Shown: positions 34,123-42,177 of the stretch, one piece after another
How positions within the stretch are numbered: position 1 is the first letter of the stretch
Layout of the letters: the number at the start of each line of letters is the position of its first letter
NCBI RefSeq assembly: GCF_946151075.1
Contig: NZ_OX267715.1
Span: forward strand, 2,953,881-3,017,880
Source of the DNA: Neobacillus sp. Marseille-Q6967
Lineage (GTDB): Bacteria > Bacillota > Bacilli > Bacillales > Cytobacillaceae
Length of the DNA stretch: 64,000 bases
Direction: 5' to 3'
Translations under genes and position numbers: made by a program
Notes under the pieces: generated by a model
Databases searched by the model: none
What the model was told of the DNA's origin: nothing
The model's input: the letters and a program-made list of their open reading frames with translations, nothing else

Positions 34123-34698
34123 ATGTCTGAGAAACAATATTCAATTAAAGAAGCGATGATTTTCAGTCAGCGGATCGCTCAATTAAGTAAAGCCTTATGG
34201 AAATCAGTCGAAAAGGATTGGCAGCAATGGATAAAACCTTTTGATTTAAATATTAATGAACATCATATCCTTTGGATTGCCTACCATCTAAACGGCGCCT
34301 CTATTTCCGATGTTGCAAAGTTCGGTGTCATGCATGTCTCAACCGCATTTAATTTTTCAAAAAAGTTAGAGGAGAGAGGCTTGCTTAAATTTTCTAAGAA
34401 GGAAAATGATAAGCGGAACACTTATATTGAACTGACCACTGAAGGTGAAGAAATATTGCTGCGTTTAATGGAAACATATGAACCAAAGGGATATGCCGCA
34501 TTTTCCGGGGCGCTGCCATTAAGAGAGCTATATGGAAAGTTTCCAGATATCATTGAAATGATGGCGATTGTTCGAAATATTTATGGTGATGATTTTATGG
34601 AGATTTTTGAACGTTCCTTCCATAACATAGAAACGGAATTTACGGAAGATGATGGGCGGTTAAAAAAATCTGAAAAAACAGAACAAGGGCTTACGTAA
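34123..34698 (+). CDS. scoC: Transition-state regulator ScoC (Hpr)
   Basis: A MarR-family winged-helix repressor of 191 residues that controls extracellular proteases, peptide permeases and sporulation entry. The strongly conserved core WKSVEKDWQQWIKPFDLNIN and the recognition-helix region KFGVMHVSTAFNFSKKLEERG match Hpr closely. The frame starts at 34111, but the ATG at 34123 lies 8 nt after AGGTGA and gives the usual N-terminus. The acidic/lysine C-terminal tail is typical. A terminator follows. Confidence 0.96.
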   Translation: MSEKQYSIKEAMIFSQRIAQLSKALWKSVEKDWQQWIKPFDLNINEHHILWIAYHLNGASISDVAKFGVMHVSTAFNFSKKLEERGLLKFSKKENDKRNTYIELTTEGEEILLRLMETYEPKGYAAFSGALPLRELYGKFPDIIEMMAIVRNIYGDDFMEIFERSFHNIETEFTEDDGRLKKSEKTEQGLT

Positions 34699-34707
34699 AC
34701 TTGTTGA

Positions 34708-34747
34708 AAAGCGGATGAACATATACATAACCTCCGCTTTTTTTGTT
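34708..34747 (+). terminator. Terminator of scoC
   Basis: AAAGCGGA/TCCGCTTT stem followed by TTTTG. Confidence 0.8.
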
Positions 34748-34863
34748 TGCATGCAGCTAGTTATTTCAATTCCTACTTTCCTCCCATTCTTTTTAACTAT
34801 CTTTTTTAAAAAAACTTTGATATTGTAATAACCATAAATATGAACAACAGGAGGGAATCGTTG

Positions 34864-35043
34864 ATGATCTCCATTTTTATTGTCTTAGCTATTTTTATTC
34901 TGTTTTATGTCAATAAAATGACTAATTCCCTGTGTATCCAAAAGGAAATTCCAGAGGAACGCCAGCATAAGGTCTTTCGAACGATTAATGTGCTTGTAAC
35001 CATTTTACTCGTTTCTTCCTATATCGAAATCTTGTTTACATAA
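34864..35043 (+). CDS. Small membrane protein, unknown
   Basis: 59 residues with an N-terminal hydrophobic helix (about 1-20), a short charged loop (KEIPEERQHKVFR) and a second C-terminal helix. The ATG at 34864 is preceded by AGGAGGG, a strong site; the frame begins at 34840 but that start lacks one. It is a member of the small membrane proteins found near scoC/prsA in Bacillaceae. No function can be given. Confidence 0.65.
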   Translation: MISIFIVLAIFILFYVNKMTNSLCIQKEIPEERQHKVFRTINVLVTILLVSSYIEILFT

Positions 35044-35090
35044 GCATTTTTTTGCGCTATGTATGATAAATAGGAAAGATTAACTAAAAT

Positions 35091-35125
35091 AAGCGATGGG
35101 GATTACCCCATCGCTTTTGATTTGT
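35091..35125. terminator. Terminator, likely bidirectional
   Basis: Eleven-bp stem AAGCGATGGGG/CCCCATCGCTT with T-rich sequence on both strands. It closes the 34864 gene and the minus-strand YjcZ-like gene. Confidence 0.85.
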
Positions 35126-35127
35126 TT

Positions 35128-35220
35128 TTAGAACCAAGATGCTCCAATAATGATTAACAAGATGAAAAGGACTACGATTAACGCAAAGCCCCCACCGTAG
35201 AAACCAGATGTACCAGACAC
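35128..35220 (-). CDS. YjcZ family mini-protein 1
   Basis: A 30-residue hydrophobic peptide. A glycine-rich start (SGTSGFYGGGF) is followed by one membrane helix and the conserved end IIIGASWF. The GTG at 35220 is preceded by AAAGGGGAG. YjcZ/SscA-like peptides of this type are made late in sporulation in several Bacillus species, in some cases for spore coat assembly. It is near-identical to the next gene over the helix. Confidence 0.85.
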   Translation of the reverse strand: MSGTSGFYGGGFALIVVLFILLIIIGASWF

Positions 35221-35284
35221 ACATTTCTCCCCTTTCGTAAATGGTAAGCTGTTGTCTGCATCATTTTTTATATCCCATTAAAAA

Positions 35285-35374
35285 TTAAAACCAAGATGCT
35301 CCAACAATAATTAAAAGAATGAAAAGAACTACGATTAACGCAAAGCCTGCACCGTATCCGTGTCCACCACTCAT
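35285..35374 (-). CDS. YjcZ family mini-protein 2
   Basis: A 29-residue paralogue of the preceding peptide: MSGGHGYGAG start, then the same helix FALIVVLFILLII and ending VGASWF. The ATG is preceded by AAAGGAGG, a very strong ribosome binding site. It lies 64 bp upstream of its partner on the same strand, suggesting a recent tandem duplication. Confidence 0.87.
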   Translation of the reverse strand: MSGGHGYGAGFALIVVLFILLIIVGASWF

Positions 35375-35485
35375 TGCAATACCTCCTTTATGATTTACTA
35401 CGTTATACTATTCAAGCAGTCTAAATTGCGACTAGGCACTTACCTTATTTTCCTAATATTTAGTCATCCACAATTGGAAATATTT

Positions 35486-35513
35486 TTGCAGAGGTCCCCA
35501 TTTATGGTATAGT
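35486..35513 (+). promoter_or_regulatory. Probable sigma-A promoter of prsA
   Basis: -35 TTGCAG (35486-35491), 16-bp spacer, -10 TATAGT (35508-35513), about 50 bp before the prsA start. Confidence 0.55.
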
Positions 35514-35565
35514 AGAGGTTGTGGACAAGCGACCACAAGAATTTACTGTTTAGGAGAGGTTCCTC

Positions 35566-36444
35566 ATGAAAAAATGGATGTTAGCCCTTACATTAGCTGG
35601 CGGGGTTATTGCCTTAAGTGCGTGTAATCAAAATGGAAATGGAAATGGAAATGGAGCAACAGTTGCAGAAAGCAAGGCTGGAGATGTAACTCAGGAAGAG
35701 CTTTATGAAGCTATGAAGGACAGAGTTGGAGCGCAGGCACTGCAACAGCTTGTTTATGAGAAAGTGCTATCAGAGAAATACGAAGTAACCGACAAAGAAT
35801 TGGACGCTAAAGTTGCCGAACTAAAAGAACAACTAGGCGAAAACTTTGACGCTGCTCTTGCTCAATATGGATATAAAGATGAGGCAGACTTTAAAAAGAC
35901 AATGAAACTTGGAATGATGCAAGAAAAAGCCGCGATGAAAGAAATTAAAGTAACAGAAAAAGAATTGAAGGAATATTACGACAATTATAAGCCTGAAATT
36001 AAGGCCCGTCATATTTTAGTTGCAGATGAAGCAGCAGCAAACGAAGTGAAGCAAAAGTTGGATGCCGGAGAAAAATTTGAGGATGTAAGCAATACTTACT
36101 CTACAGATGAAGCAGCGAAGGCAAATGGCGGTGACCTTGGCTGGTTTGGTGCCGGGGCAATGGATCCGGATTTTGAAGCAGCAGCCTATGCGCTTAAAGT
36201 AGATGAAATTAGTGCTCCTGTTAAGACTTCATTTGGATATCATATTATTCAAGTAACAGATAAAAAAGAAAAGAAATCCTACGAAGAAATGAAGGATGAG
36301 CTTGAAAAAGAATTAAAATCATCCAAACTAACGAATGAGAAAATTAACGAAGTAATGCAGAAGGAACTTAAAGAAGCGAATGTAAAGATCAGCGACAAAG
36401 ATTTAGAAAATGCTTTAGATCCACAAACAACACCAGCACAATAA
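35566..36444 (+). CDS. prsA: Foldase lipoprotein PrsA
   Basis: A membrane-anchored peptidyl-prolyl isomerase of 292 residues that folds secreted proteins outside the membrane. The signal peptide ends in a lipobox (LSAC, cysteine at about residue 20). An Asn-Gly repeat linker encoded by four copies of a 6-bp unit follows. The parvulin (PpiC) domain spans about residues 145-240 (ARHILVADE ... NGGDLGWFG ... FGYHIIQVTD). It is flanked by helical chaperone regions. It lies next to scoC and yhaL as in B. subtilis. Confidence 0.97.
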   Translation: MKKWMLALTLAGGVIALSACNQNGNGNGNGATVAESKAGDVTQEELYEAMKDRVGAQALQQLVYEKVLSEKYEVTDKELDAKVAELKEQLGENFDAALAQYGYKDEADFKKTMKLGMMQEKAAMKEIKVTEKELKEYYDNYKPEIKARHILVADEAAANEVKQKLDAGEKFEDVSNTYSTDEAAKANGGDLGWFGAGAMDPDFEAAAYALKVDEISAPVKTSFGYHIIQVTDKKEKKSYEEMKDELEKELKSSKLTNEKINEVMQKELKEANVKISDKDLENALDPQTTPAQ

Positions 36445-36454
36445 TGAAAAGCAC

Positions 36455-36491
36455 AGGGGCCCCCACTTTACTTTAGGGGCCCCTTTTATTT
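36455..36491 (+). terminator. Terminator of prsA
   Basis: AGGGGCCCC/GGGGCCCCT stem followed by TTTTATTTATT. Confidence 0.88.
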
Positions 36492-36675
36492 ATTCTGTAG
36501 CTCTTTCCATTTCACGCTTTTCCTTTTCTCTTTCCAGCCTTGTTATATAAATTTCGCCCTCTTTTTCGATATTTTCCATTTCCATTAACCGCTCTTCCCG
36601 GCCTGTCTTAATCGCCATAAGTGCACTAATAATAATACCTGCAACAACTGCATATACCCAAATAGGAATCGTCAT
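36490..36675 (-). CDS. yhaL: Sporulation protein YhaL
   Basis: A 61-residue protein with one N-terminal membrane helix (about residues 4-22). A charged coiled-coil-like tail follows, containing the family motif IEKEGEIYITRLEREKEKRE. YhaL is a sporulation-linked Bacillus protein of unknown biochemical role. The frame begins at 36708, but the ATG at 36675 has GAAGGGAG upstream and matches the short family form. Confidence 0.8.
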   Translation of the reverse strand: MTIPIWVYAVVAGIIISALMAIKTGREERLMEMENIEKEGEIYITRLEREKEKREMERATE

Positions 36676-36754
36676 TAACCATTGCTCCCTTCGAATGTGT
36701 TTGTCCACTTTTTAACAACATATTCATAAGTTGAGAAAATATACTTTTCAGGCG

Positions 36755-36781
36755 TAAAAAAAATAACCCAGACGGGTTATT
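36755..36781 (-). terminator. Terminator of yhaM
   Basis: AATAACCC/GGGTTATT stem overlapping the stop codon, with an eight-T run on the minus strand. Confidence 0.85.
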
Positions 36782-37725
36782 TATTTGTGGAATCCAGGCT
36801 TATAAAACGAACGATTATCCAAGGCAAATATTCTTTCGGAAAATTCACCTGGTTTTACTCGTTCTAACGCACGGTCGAGCATATTCATTTTTGCATCAAT
36901 ATTATCAATATAATGAAGAATTTCTGCTTCTTTAATTAACGGAGGCTTTGGGCTCCCCCATTCTGCTTTTCCATGGTGACTTAACACAAGATGCTGAAGG
37001 ACCACAACTTCTTCACCTGAAATACCTAATTCTTCTGCCGCTTTACTAATTTCATTAACCATGATGGAAATATGTCCAAGCAAATTACCTTCTATTGTAT
37101 AAACAGTCGATATCGGTCCAGATAATTCCACTACTTTCCCCATATCATGTAAGATAACTCCGGCATAAAGCAAATCGCGGTCAAGACTTGGGTAAAGAGA
37201 TGCGATTGATTTCGCTAAATCAAGCATGCTGACAACATGATATACAAGACCAGAAACAAATTCGTGATGGTTTTTTGTTGCAGCTGGAAATTCCATAAAG
37301 GCCATTTGATGCTTCTTTAATAAATGACGTGTGATCCTTTGTATATTTGGATTTCTCATCTCGAAAATATACTGTGTTAGCTTGCTAATCATTTCGTCCT
37401 TCGATAATGGGGCAGTCTCGAGAAAATCATCTATTTTAACCGCATCGTTAGCGCCCGTTCTCCTAATCTGTTTAATTTTCAGCTGGCTTTTGCCCCTGTA
37501 ATTTTGCAGTTCCCCGACGATTTTCACAATACTTTGTGCCGCAAAGTTTTTTTCTTGCTCTTCATTTGCATCCCAAAGTTTTGCCTCCATTTCACCGCTT
37601 TTATCTTGAAGGATGAGGGTTAAAAATGGTTTTCCATTACTGGCTGTCCCTTTTGTAGCGCTCTTTATCATAAGATATAAATCAACTTGTTCCCCGACAT
37701 CATAATGCAAGATTCCTTTACTCAT
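36781..37725 (-). CDS. yhaM: 3'-5' exoribonuclease YhaM
   Basis: A Mn2+-dependent 3'-5' exonuclease of 314 residues acting on RNA and single-stranded DNA. An N-terminal OB fold (about residues 10-90) is joined to a C-terminal HD domain. The HD motif VILHDMGKV lies near residue 192, and a later histidine pair is in LSHHGKAEWGSP. The length equals B. subtilis YhaM. It is followed upstream by yhaN and yhaO, a conserved nucleic-acid-processing block. Confidence 0.95.
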   Translation of the reverse strand: MSKGILHYDVGEQVDLYLMIKSATKGTASNGKPFLTLILQDKSGEMEAKLWDANEEQEKNFAAQSIVKIVGELQNYRGKSQLKIKQIRRTGANDAVKIDDFLETAPLSKDEMISKLTQYIFEMRNPNIQRITRHLLKKHQMAFMEFPAATKNHHEFVSGLVYHVVSMLDLAKSIASLYPSLDRDLLYAGVILHDMGKVVELSGPISTVYTIEGNLLGHISIMVNEISKAAEELGISGEEVVVLQHLVLSHHGKAEWGSPKPPLIKEAEILHYIDNIDAKMNMLDRALERVKPGEFSERIFALDNRSFYKPGFHK

Positions 37726-37762
37726 TCTATTTGCTCCTCCCCAAATATCCTAATATATTTCT

Positions 37763-40654
37763 CTAAGAAATGACTTCCACGGCTCCATTATGGAGATATA
37801 ACACTTTTTCTTTTTCAAAATACTGTAGCAGATGAGTATGACAAGTAAAAAATAAGATTTGATTCTGTTTCAGTGTTTTTAGCAACTCCATAACCCGTTT
37901 GGTCCTGCCAGCATCAAAATTGACAAAGCTGTCATCAATAATAATGGGCAAATGATATTTTTCATAAAGCGTTGTAGCTAGTGCCAGCCTCAACGCAACA
38001 TACACTTGTTCTGCTGCAGCTTGACTCAATTCATTCGCTTCAAACAGAATATGATCGTTTCTTTCAATTAAAAAACCTGTTCCGGTTGATTGTAAGAGGA
38101 TGCGTTGATAGTTTCCTTTTGTTAGGAAAAACAAATATTCTTCTGCTTTGGCAAGCATCCTTGGCAGATGAACAGTTTTATATTTTTCAATTGTTTGAGA
38201 TAAAACTTCCTGTGCTAACGCAAACACGGCCCATTCCTTTGCAGCTTCTTCTAATTCAAACTTTTTCTGCTTATATTGGTGTAATAACTCTGAATATAAA
38301 CCGCCTTCTTCAAGAAGTTGAATTTCATATTTGGCTGCGGCATATTCTTCTTGAAGCTGTAATAAACGGTTTTTTAACGAATCTGTCTCATTAAGGAGTT
38401 GATCCAGGTGCTCATCTATATTTACAACCGAAAACTGTAAATAGTGATCCCTGTCCTTCTCTCTCAAGGTTGAAGATTGAAGGTGTTTTTGTATATCGGA
38501 TAATCTCTGAACTTGGCCATTTTTCTTTGCCTCTTGCTCTCCAAGCTGATAGAACATTTCCTCACTTTCAGCATTTGCCTCCCTTAAAAGCTTGGACTTC
38601 TCCAATTTTAAATGTTCTAGCTCAAGACTAATTTGCTGAACCTCAGAATTAAGGTCTTCAATTTTCGCTTGCTTTTCCTGGTATTTTATATACTTTTCTT
38701 GTTCTTCCTTAAGCTTCAACCTTAAAAGATATGCAGTCCTTGATAATTCATCATTATTCTTTAATAGATACCGGTTAGAAAAATAAAAGAGCTTATCCTT
38801 GATTTTAATTTGCTGGCTGCGGATTTTTTCAAGTCTAGCAAGCAGCTGCTGCTTTTCTCTAACAGCCGTTTTATACTCTTCTAGCAGTTGAAAGGCTTCA
38901 AGTAAGTAGTCGTGTGCAAGATATTCCGGGATTTTTAATTCACGCCCCAATGTCAGTATCTCTTTTTTGTTTGCGGCCGTTTCTTTTTCCCATATCTCAA
39001 ATTTCAAAATTACCTGTTCGTATTGGAGATTCTGCTGCTCAAGCTTGAGTTTTAATAATTGCAGCTGCTCTCTTTTAATAGTATCTTGATTTAATTGTTC
39101 TCGAAGCTCTTCAATCGTAAACTTCTTAAATTTGTCTAACTTTAGCTTTGTAGTTTGTGTATAGGATTGGACGTTTTTAAGTAAAATATAGCCAATGGTC
39201 AAACATCCTATTAAGCTAATAGAAAATAATATCCATTGTTCTGTAAACATACCATACAAAGCAAGAATAATGAAGATTGCCTCAAGCGGTAATAATTGTA
39301 TTCGCTTTTGCTGCTGAAGTTTTTCAGTCAATCTTTTATTCTGCGCCTCATTTAGGAAATTTTCTAGATTGGCTCTTTCTTTTTCGGAAATGAGCTGATT
39401 CTCTGCTATTTTTACTTTCTCTTCTACGATTTCCAGTGAGTTTTTTTCTTCGTGAAATATTTTTTCTAGATCCTCTTTTTCCTCTATCAGTCTCTGCCGC
39501 TTACGAAATACCTGTTCAACTTGATTTTTCATGTAAATATTCGTATTTATGGCTAAGACTTCTTCTTCCTTTAATGATAGATGAAGTTTCTCATTGATCA
39601 TTTTAATTTTTTCTTCAACTTCTAAGAGTTTTGATTCACCCTGCAGTCTCGCTTGGTTTAACTGCTCATATATGGGCACCTGTTCAATACCGGATAGAAT
39701 TTCATGCTCCTCTTCAAGCAAATTCTTATCTGGTTGAATCGAAGCAACTTCGATTTTTAACCCCTCTGTTCGTTCAACTAAACTAGAAAATTGGGCATTA
39801 TAAGGATAGATTAACTGATTTAATTTTTCTAACCTTTCAATCCCTCTTACTGGGAAGGTAAAATTTCCGATTTGACTGATTTCTTCTTTTATCCATTTTT
39901 CCTCTTGGACAAGCGGGTGAATTTTCTTCCACTCTTTAAGCTTTTCAATCTGATTTTGATTCTTTTCAATAGAACGTGTGATATGGTTAATTTCTTTTTC
40001 TACACTTTCTTTTTCCTTCATTAATTTTTCATATTGCTGATTTTTTGCAGCCGCTTTTTTTAGTTCAAGGTTTAGTTCATGAAGGGTATTCAATTTTTCG
40101 TTTAACATTGGTTTTTTTCCATTCGGCTTAAAGCGATTTTCTAATTCCCGCTGCAATTCGGTTTCTGTTTTTGCTAACCGCTCTGTTCCCAAGGTACCTG
40201 TTGAGAATAAAAACCTTCCTAATTCTTCTCCCTTCATTTGATTGATATTCTGGATACCGTGTATATTAAATGAAAAAATAGCTTGAAATAGCCCTTTATC
40301 GACATTCTTTAGCAGTTGTTTCAGTAGTTCCTCCCCGCCAGAGGTTCCGTTTTCGAGAACTACCCGTACATCACCGGCTGCTTTTCCTTTAACTCTTTCA
40401 ATTGTGGTCAATCCAAACTCTTCGTGATGGATAATCAGCTTGCCTCCGTATTTGGTATCTGTCTTAGGCTCATATCGAAGCTCTGATGTCTGCAGTCTAG
40501 TAGGAAACCCAAAGAGGATGGCATGAATAAAACCCATGATTGTTGATTTGCCCGCTTCATTTTCTCCATAGAATACTTGGAATTTGTTAACGTCCTGGAT
40601 GATGACATCACTTAATTGTCCAAATCCATATATATGTATCTCCCGAATATTCAT
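37763..40654 (-). CDS. yhaN: SbcC/Rad50-like AAA ATPase YhaN
   Basis: A large SMC-like ATPase of 963 residues, the same length as B. subtilis YhaN. The N-terminal Walker A is YGENEAGKSTIMG (about residues 33-45). Long coiled-coil arms follow, and the C-terminal Walker B/D-loop region is LPIIIDDSFVNFDAGR. Unlike classic SbcC, the coiled coil is interrupted by two hydrophobic segments at about residues 452-498 that look like membrane helices. The ATG at 40654 follows AAGGAGG. It pairs with YhaO, 17 bp away; YhaO/YhaN are thought to act in DNA repair. Confidence 0.93.
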   Translation of the reverse strand: MNIREIHIYGFGQLSDVIIQDVNKFQVFYGENEAGKSTIMGFIHAILFGFPTRLQTSELRYEPKTDTKYGGKLIIHHEEFGLTTIERVKGKAAGDVRVVLENGTSGGEELLKQLLKNVDKGLFQAIFSFNIHGIQNINQMKGEELGRFLFSTGTLGTERLAKTETELQRELENRFKPNGKKPMLNEKLNTLHELNLELKKAAAKNQQYEKLMKEKESVEKEINHITRSIEKNQNQIEKLKEWKKIHPLVQEEKWIKEEISQIGNFTFPVRGIERLEKLNQLIYPYNAQFSSLVERTEGLKIEVASIQPDKNLLEEEHEILSGIEQVPIYEQLNQARLQGESKLLEVEEKIKMINEKLHLSLKEEEVLAINTNIYMKNQVEQVFRKRQRLIEEKEDLEKIFHEEKNSLEIVEEKVKIAENQLISEKERANLENFLNEAQNKRLTEKLQQQKRIQLLPLEAIFIILALYGMFTEQWILFSISLIGCLTIGYILLKNVQSYTQTTKLKLDKFKKFTIEELREQLNQDTIKREQLQLLKLKLEQQNLQYEQVILKFEIWEKETAANKKEILTLGRELKIPEYLAHDYLLEAFQLLEEYKTAVREKQQLLARLEKIRSQQIKIKDKLFYFSNRYLLKNNDELSRTAYLLRLKLKEEQEKYIKYQEKQAKIEDLNSEVQQISLELEHLKLEKSKLLREANAESEEMFYQLGEQEAKKNGQVQRLSDIQKHLQSSTLREKDRDHYLQFSVVNIDEHLDQLLNETDSLKNRLLQLQEEYAAAKYEIQLLEEGGLYSELLHQYKQKKFELEEAAKEWAVFALAQEVLSQTIEKYKTVHLPRMLAKAEEYLFFLTKGNYQRILLQSTGTGFLIERNDHILFEANELSQAAAEQVYVALRLALATTLYEKYHLPIIIDDSFVNFDAGRTKRVMELLKTLKQNQILFFTCHTHLLQYFEKEKVLYLHNGAVEVIS

Positions 40655-40671
40655 AAGGGAACCTCCTTCCA

Positions 40672-41886
40672 TTAATGCAATAAATTAACTAGTAGTTTTT
40701 CAGCCTTTTTGAGCAAGTCTTTCTGTTCTTCTTTAGTTAAAGAGGGTAAATGTTTTCTTGCCAATGCATGTTGATAGAAAGAGGATAATGCATCATCAAC
40801 ATGATCAATCCCATCGAATGTCTTAAATAATTCTTCATAAAAATTAGCTTCTGCCTTTAAAGATTCCCGGTCAAATTCCTGACTGTATTGAACACGCAGA
40901 TCAGAAATCCAAACAAAGGATTCTTCCTCGTTTTCGTCATCCAATAAAACATCAAGCAGTTCAATATCGAGTGTTCTTTTTTCTCTTTGATTCTCTAGGT
41001 GAACGTTTTCCAGGTTTAACGTCAGTAATATCCCCGATTGTTCCTTTCGGAGACGCTCTATCTCTTGTTGGCATAGTGAAAGAATGTCTTGAAAACGATT
41101 GGCGCCCGAAGCATCAATGAATATTTCTTCCCATACTACATCAGATGTTTCTACAAATTCGAGACAGGCTTCCAGTTCTGTTAATGTCACATGATAACAG
41201 CCTTTTATCCCTGATTCCTTCCTGTTACGGCCCTGAATGTTTCCCGGATAAACGACAGGCGGAGTTTCGGCTAGGACCGCACGTTTATGGATGTGCCCCA
41301 AAGCCCAATAATCAAATTGTTTTTCCAGCAGTTCTTTTACTGAAAATGGAGCATAATTATCGTGGTCCGCTCGTCCCCCTTCATTTCCGTGGAGAATTCC
41401 AATATGAAAATCAGCCGGCTCCTTCTTTAGATAATCTTCTATTTTTCGATCATAAACCTGGCGTTCAGGATAGCTGAAACCATAAAGATGCACCATTTCT
41501 CCCCGCTTTGTCACAAATTCCTTTACTTCCACTTTACTGTCAAAAAAATATACATTAGAGGGCATATCAAGATGAACCCAAGAGCCATTTAAATGATCAT
41601 GGTTCCCATGGATCACAAAAACAGGAATACCCTTTTGTTCAAGGATTTGCATTTCAGACCGGAACCGGGATTGTGCACGTAAGCTTCGGTCTTCGCCATC
41701 AAATAAATCTCCCGCTAAGATAACAAAGTCTACTTGTAGGTCAATCGCTGCCTTTGTGAGTTTTTCTAATGCGGTAAATGTACTTTCCCGCAGCCTTGAA
41801 AGGATGTTACCCGGAAAATGTTTCAGCCCCACCATAGGACTATCGAGATGAAGGTCTGCCGCATGTAAAAATGAAATCTGTTTCAT
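40672..41886 (-). CDS. yhaO: SbcD/Mre11-like exonuclease YhaO
   Basis: A metallophosphoesterase-type nuclease of 404 residues. Metal-binding motifs are FLHAADLHLDS (about residues 5-15), DFVILAGDLFDGE (about 43-55), VIHGNHDH and GHIHKR. It is the Mre11-like partner of YhaN. The open frame continues to 42072, but that extension runs into palindromic repeat copy D. The ATG at 41886 with GCAGGT upstream begins exactly at the conserved domain. Confidence 0.93.
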   Translation of the reverse strand: MKQISFLHAADLHLDSPMVGLKHFPGNILSRLRESTFTALEKLTKAAIDLQVDFVILAGDLFDGEDRSLRAQSRFRSEMQILEQKGIPVFVIHGNHDHLNGSWVHLDMPSNVYFFDSKVEVKEFVTKRGEMVHLYGFSYPERQVYDRKIEDYLKKEPADFHIGILHGNEGGRADHDNYAPFSVKELLEKQFDYWALGHIHKRAVLAETPPVVYPGNIQGRNRKESGIKGCYHVTLTELEACLEFVETSDVVWEEIFIDASGANRFQDILSLCQQEIERLRKEQSGILLTLNLENVHLENQREKRTLDIELLDVLLDDENEEESFVWISDLRVQYSQEFDRESLKAEANFYEELFKTFDGIDHVDDALSSFYQHALARKHLPSLTKEEQKDLLKKAEKLLVNLLH

Positions 41887-41947
41887 AACATTACCTGCCC
41901 GTTCTTTTTTTGAATGTGTTAAAAGTCGTTGCTGATTTATGTAACGA

Positions 41948-42078
41948 TGTTGATTGGCGCGGAAGGCGCGAGACTCCTGCGGGAGTACGGAACTGGTGAG
42001 ACCCCGCAGGCGCTTCAGCGCCGAGGAGGCTCGCCGGACCGCCCGCGGAAAGCGAAGCGCCTGTAGTGCCAATCAACA
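41948..42078 (+). repeat. GC-rich palindromic repeat, copy D
   Basis: 131 bp of the same family (TGTTGATT ... AATCAACA), located between the yhaO start and the yhaP terminator. Small substitutions relative to copies B and C (for example GGCGCGG for GGAGCGG at the left arm) show independent decay. Confidence 0.9.
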
Positions 42079-42140
42079 GACAATTTTAACGTAGCCTTTT
42101 TCTTTATTGTAACACGAATACACGTTCTATCCAAAAGAAG

Positions 42141-42176
42141 TATAAAGGCCTTGCCATTTTTGGCAAAGCCTTTACA
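42141..42176 (-). terminator. Probable terminator of yhaQP
   Basis: AAAGGCcTTGCC / GGCAAaGCCTTT stem just after the yhaP stop; the T run on the minus strand is short. Confidence 0.65.
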
Positions 42177-42177
42177 A

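Noticed and set aside
41887..42072. N-terminal extension of YhaO
   Set aside because: The extra 62 codons read through repeat copy D. The conserved nuclease domain starts at the ATG at 41886, which has its own ribosome binding site.
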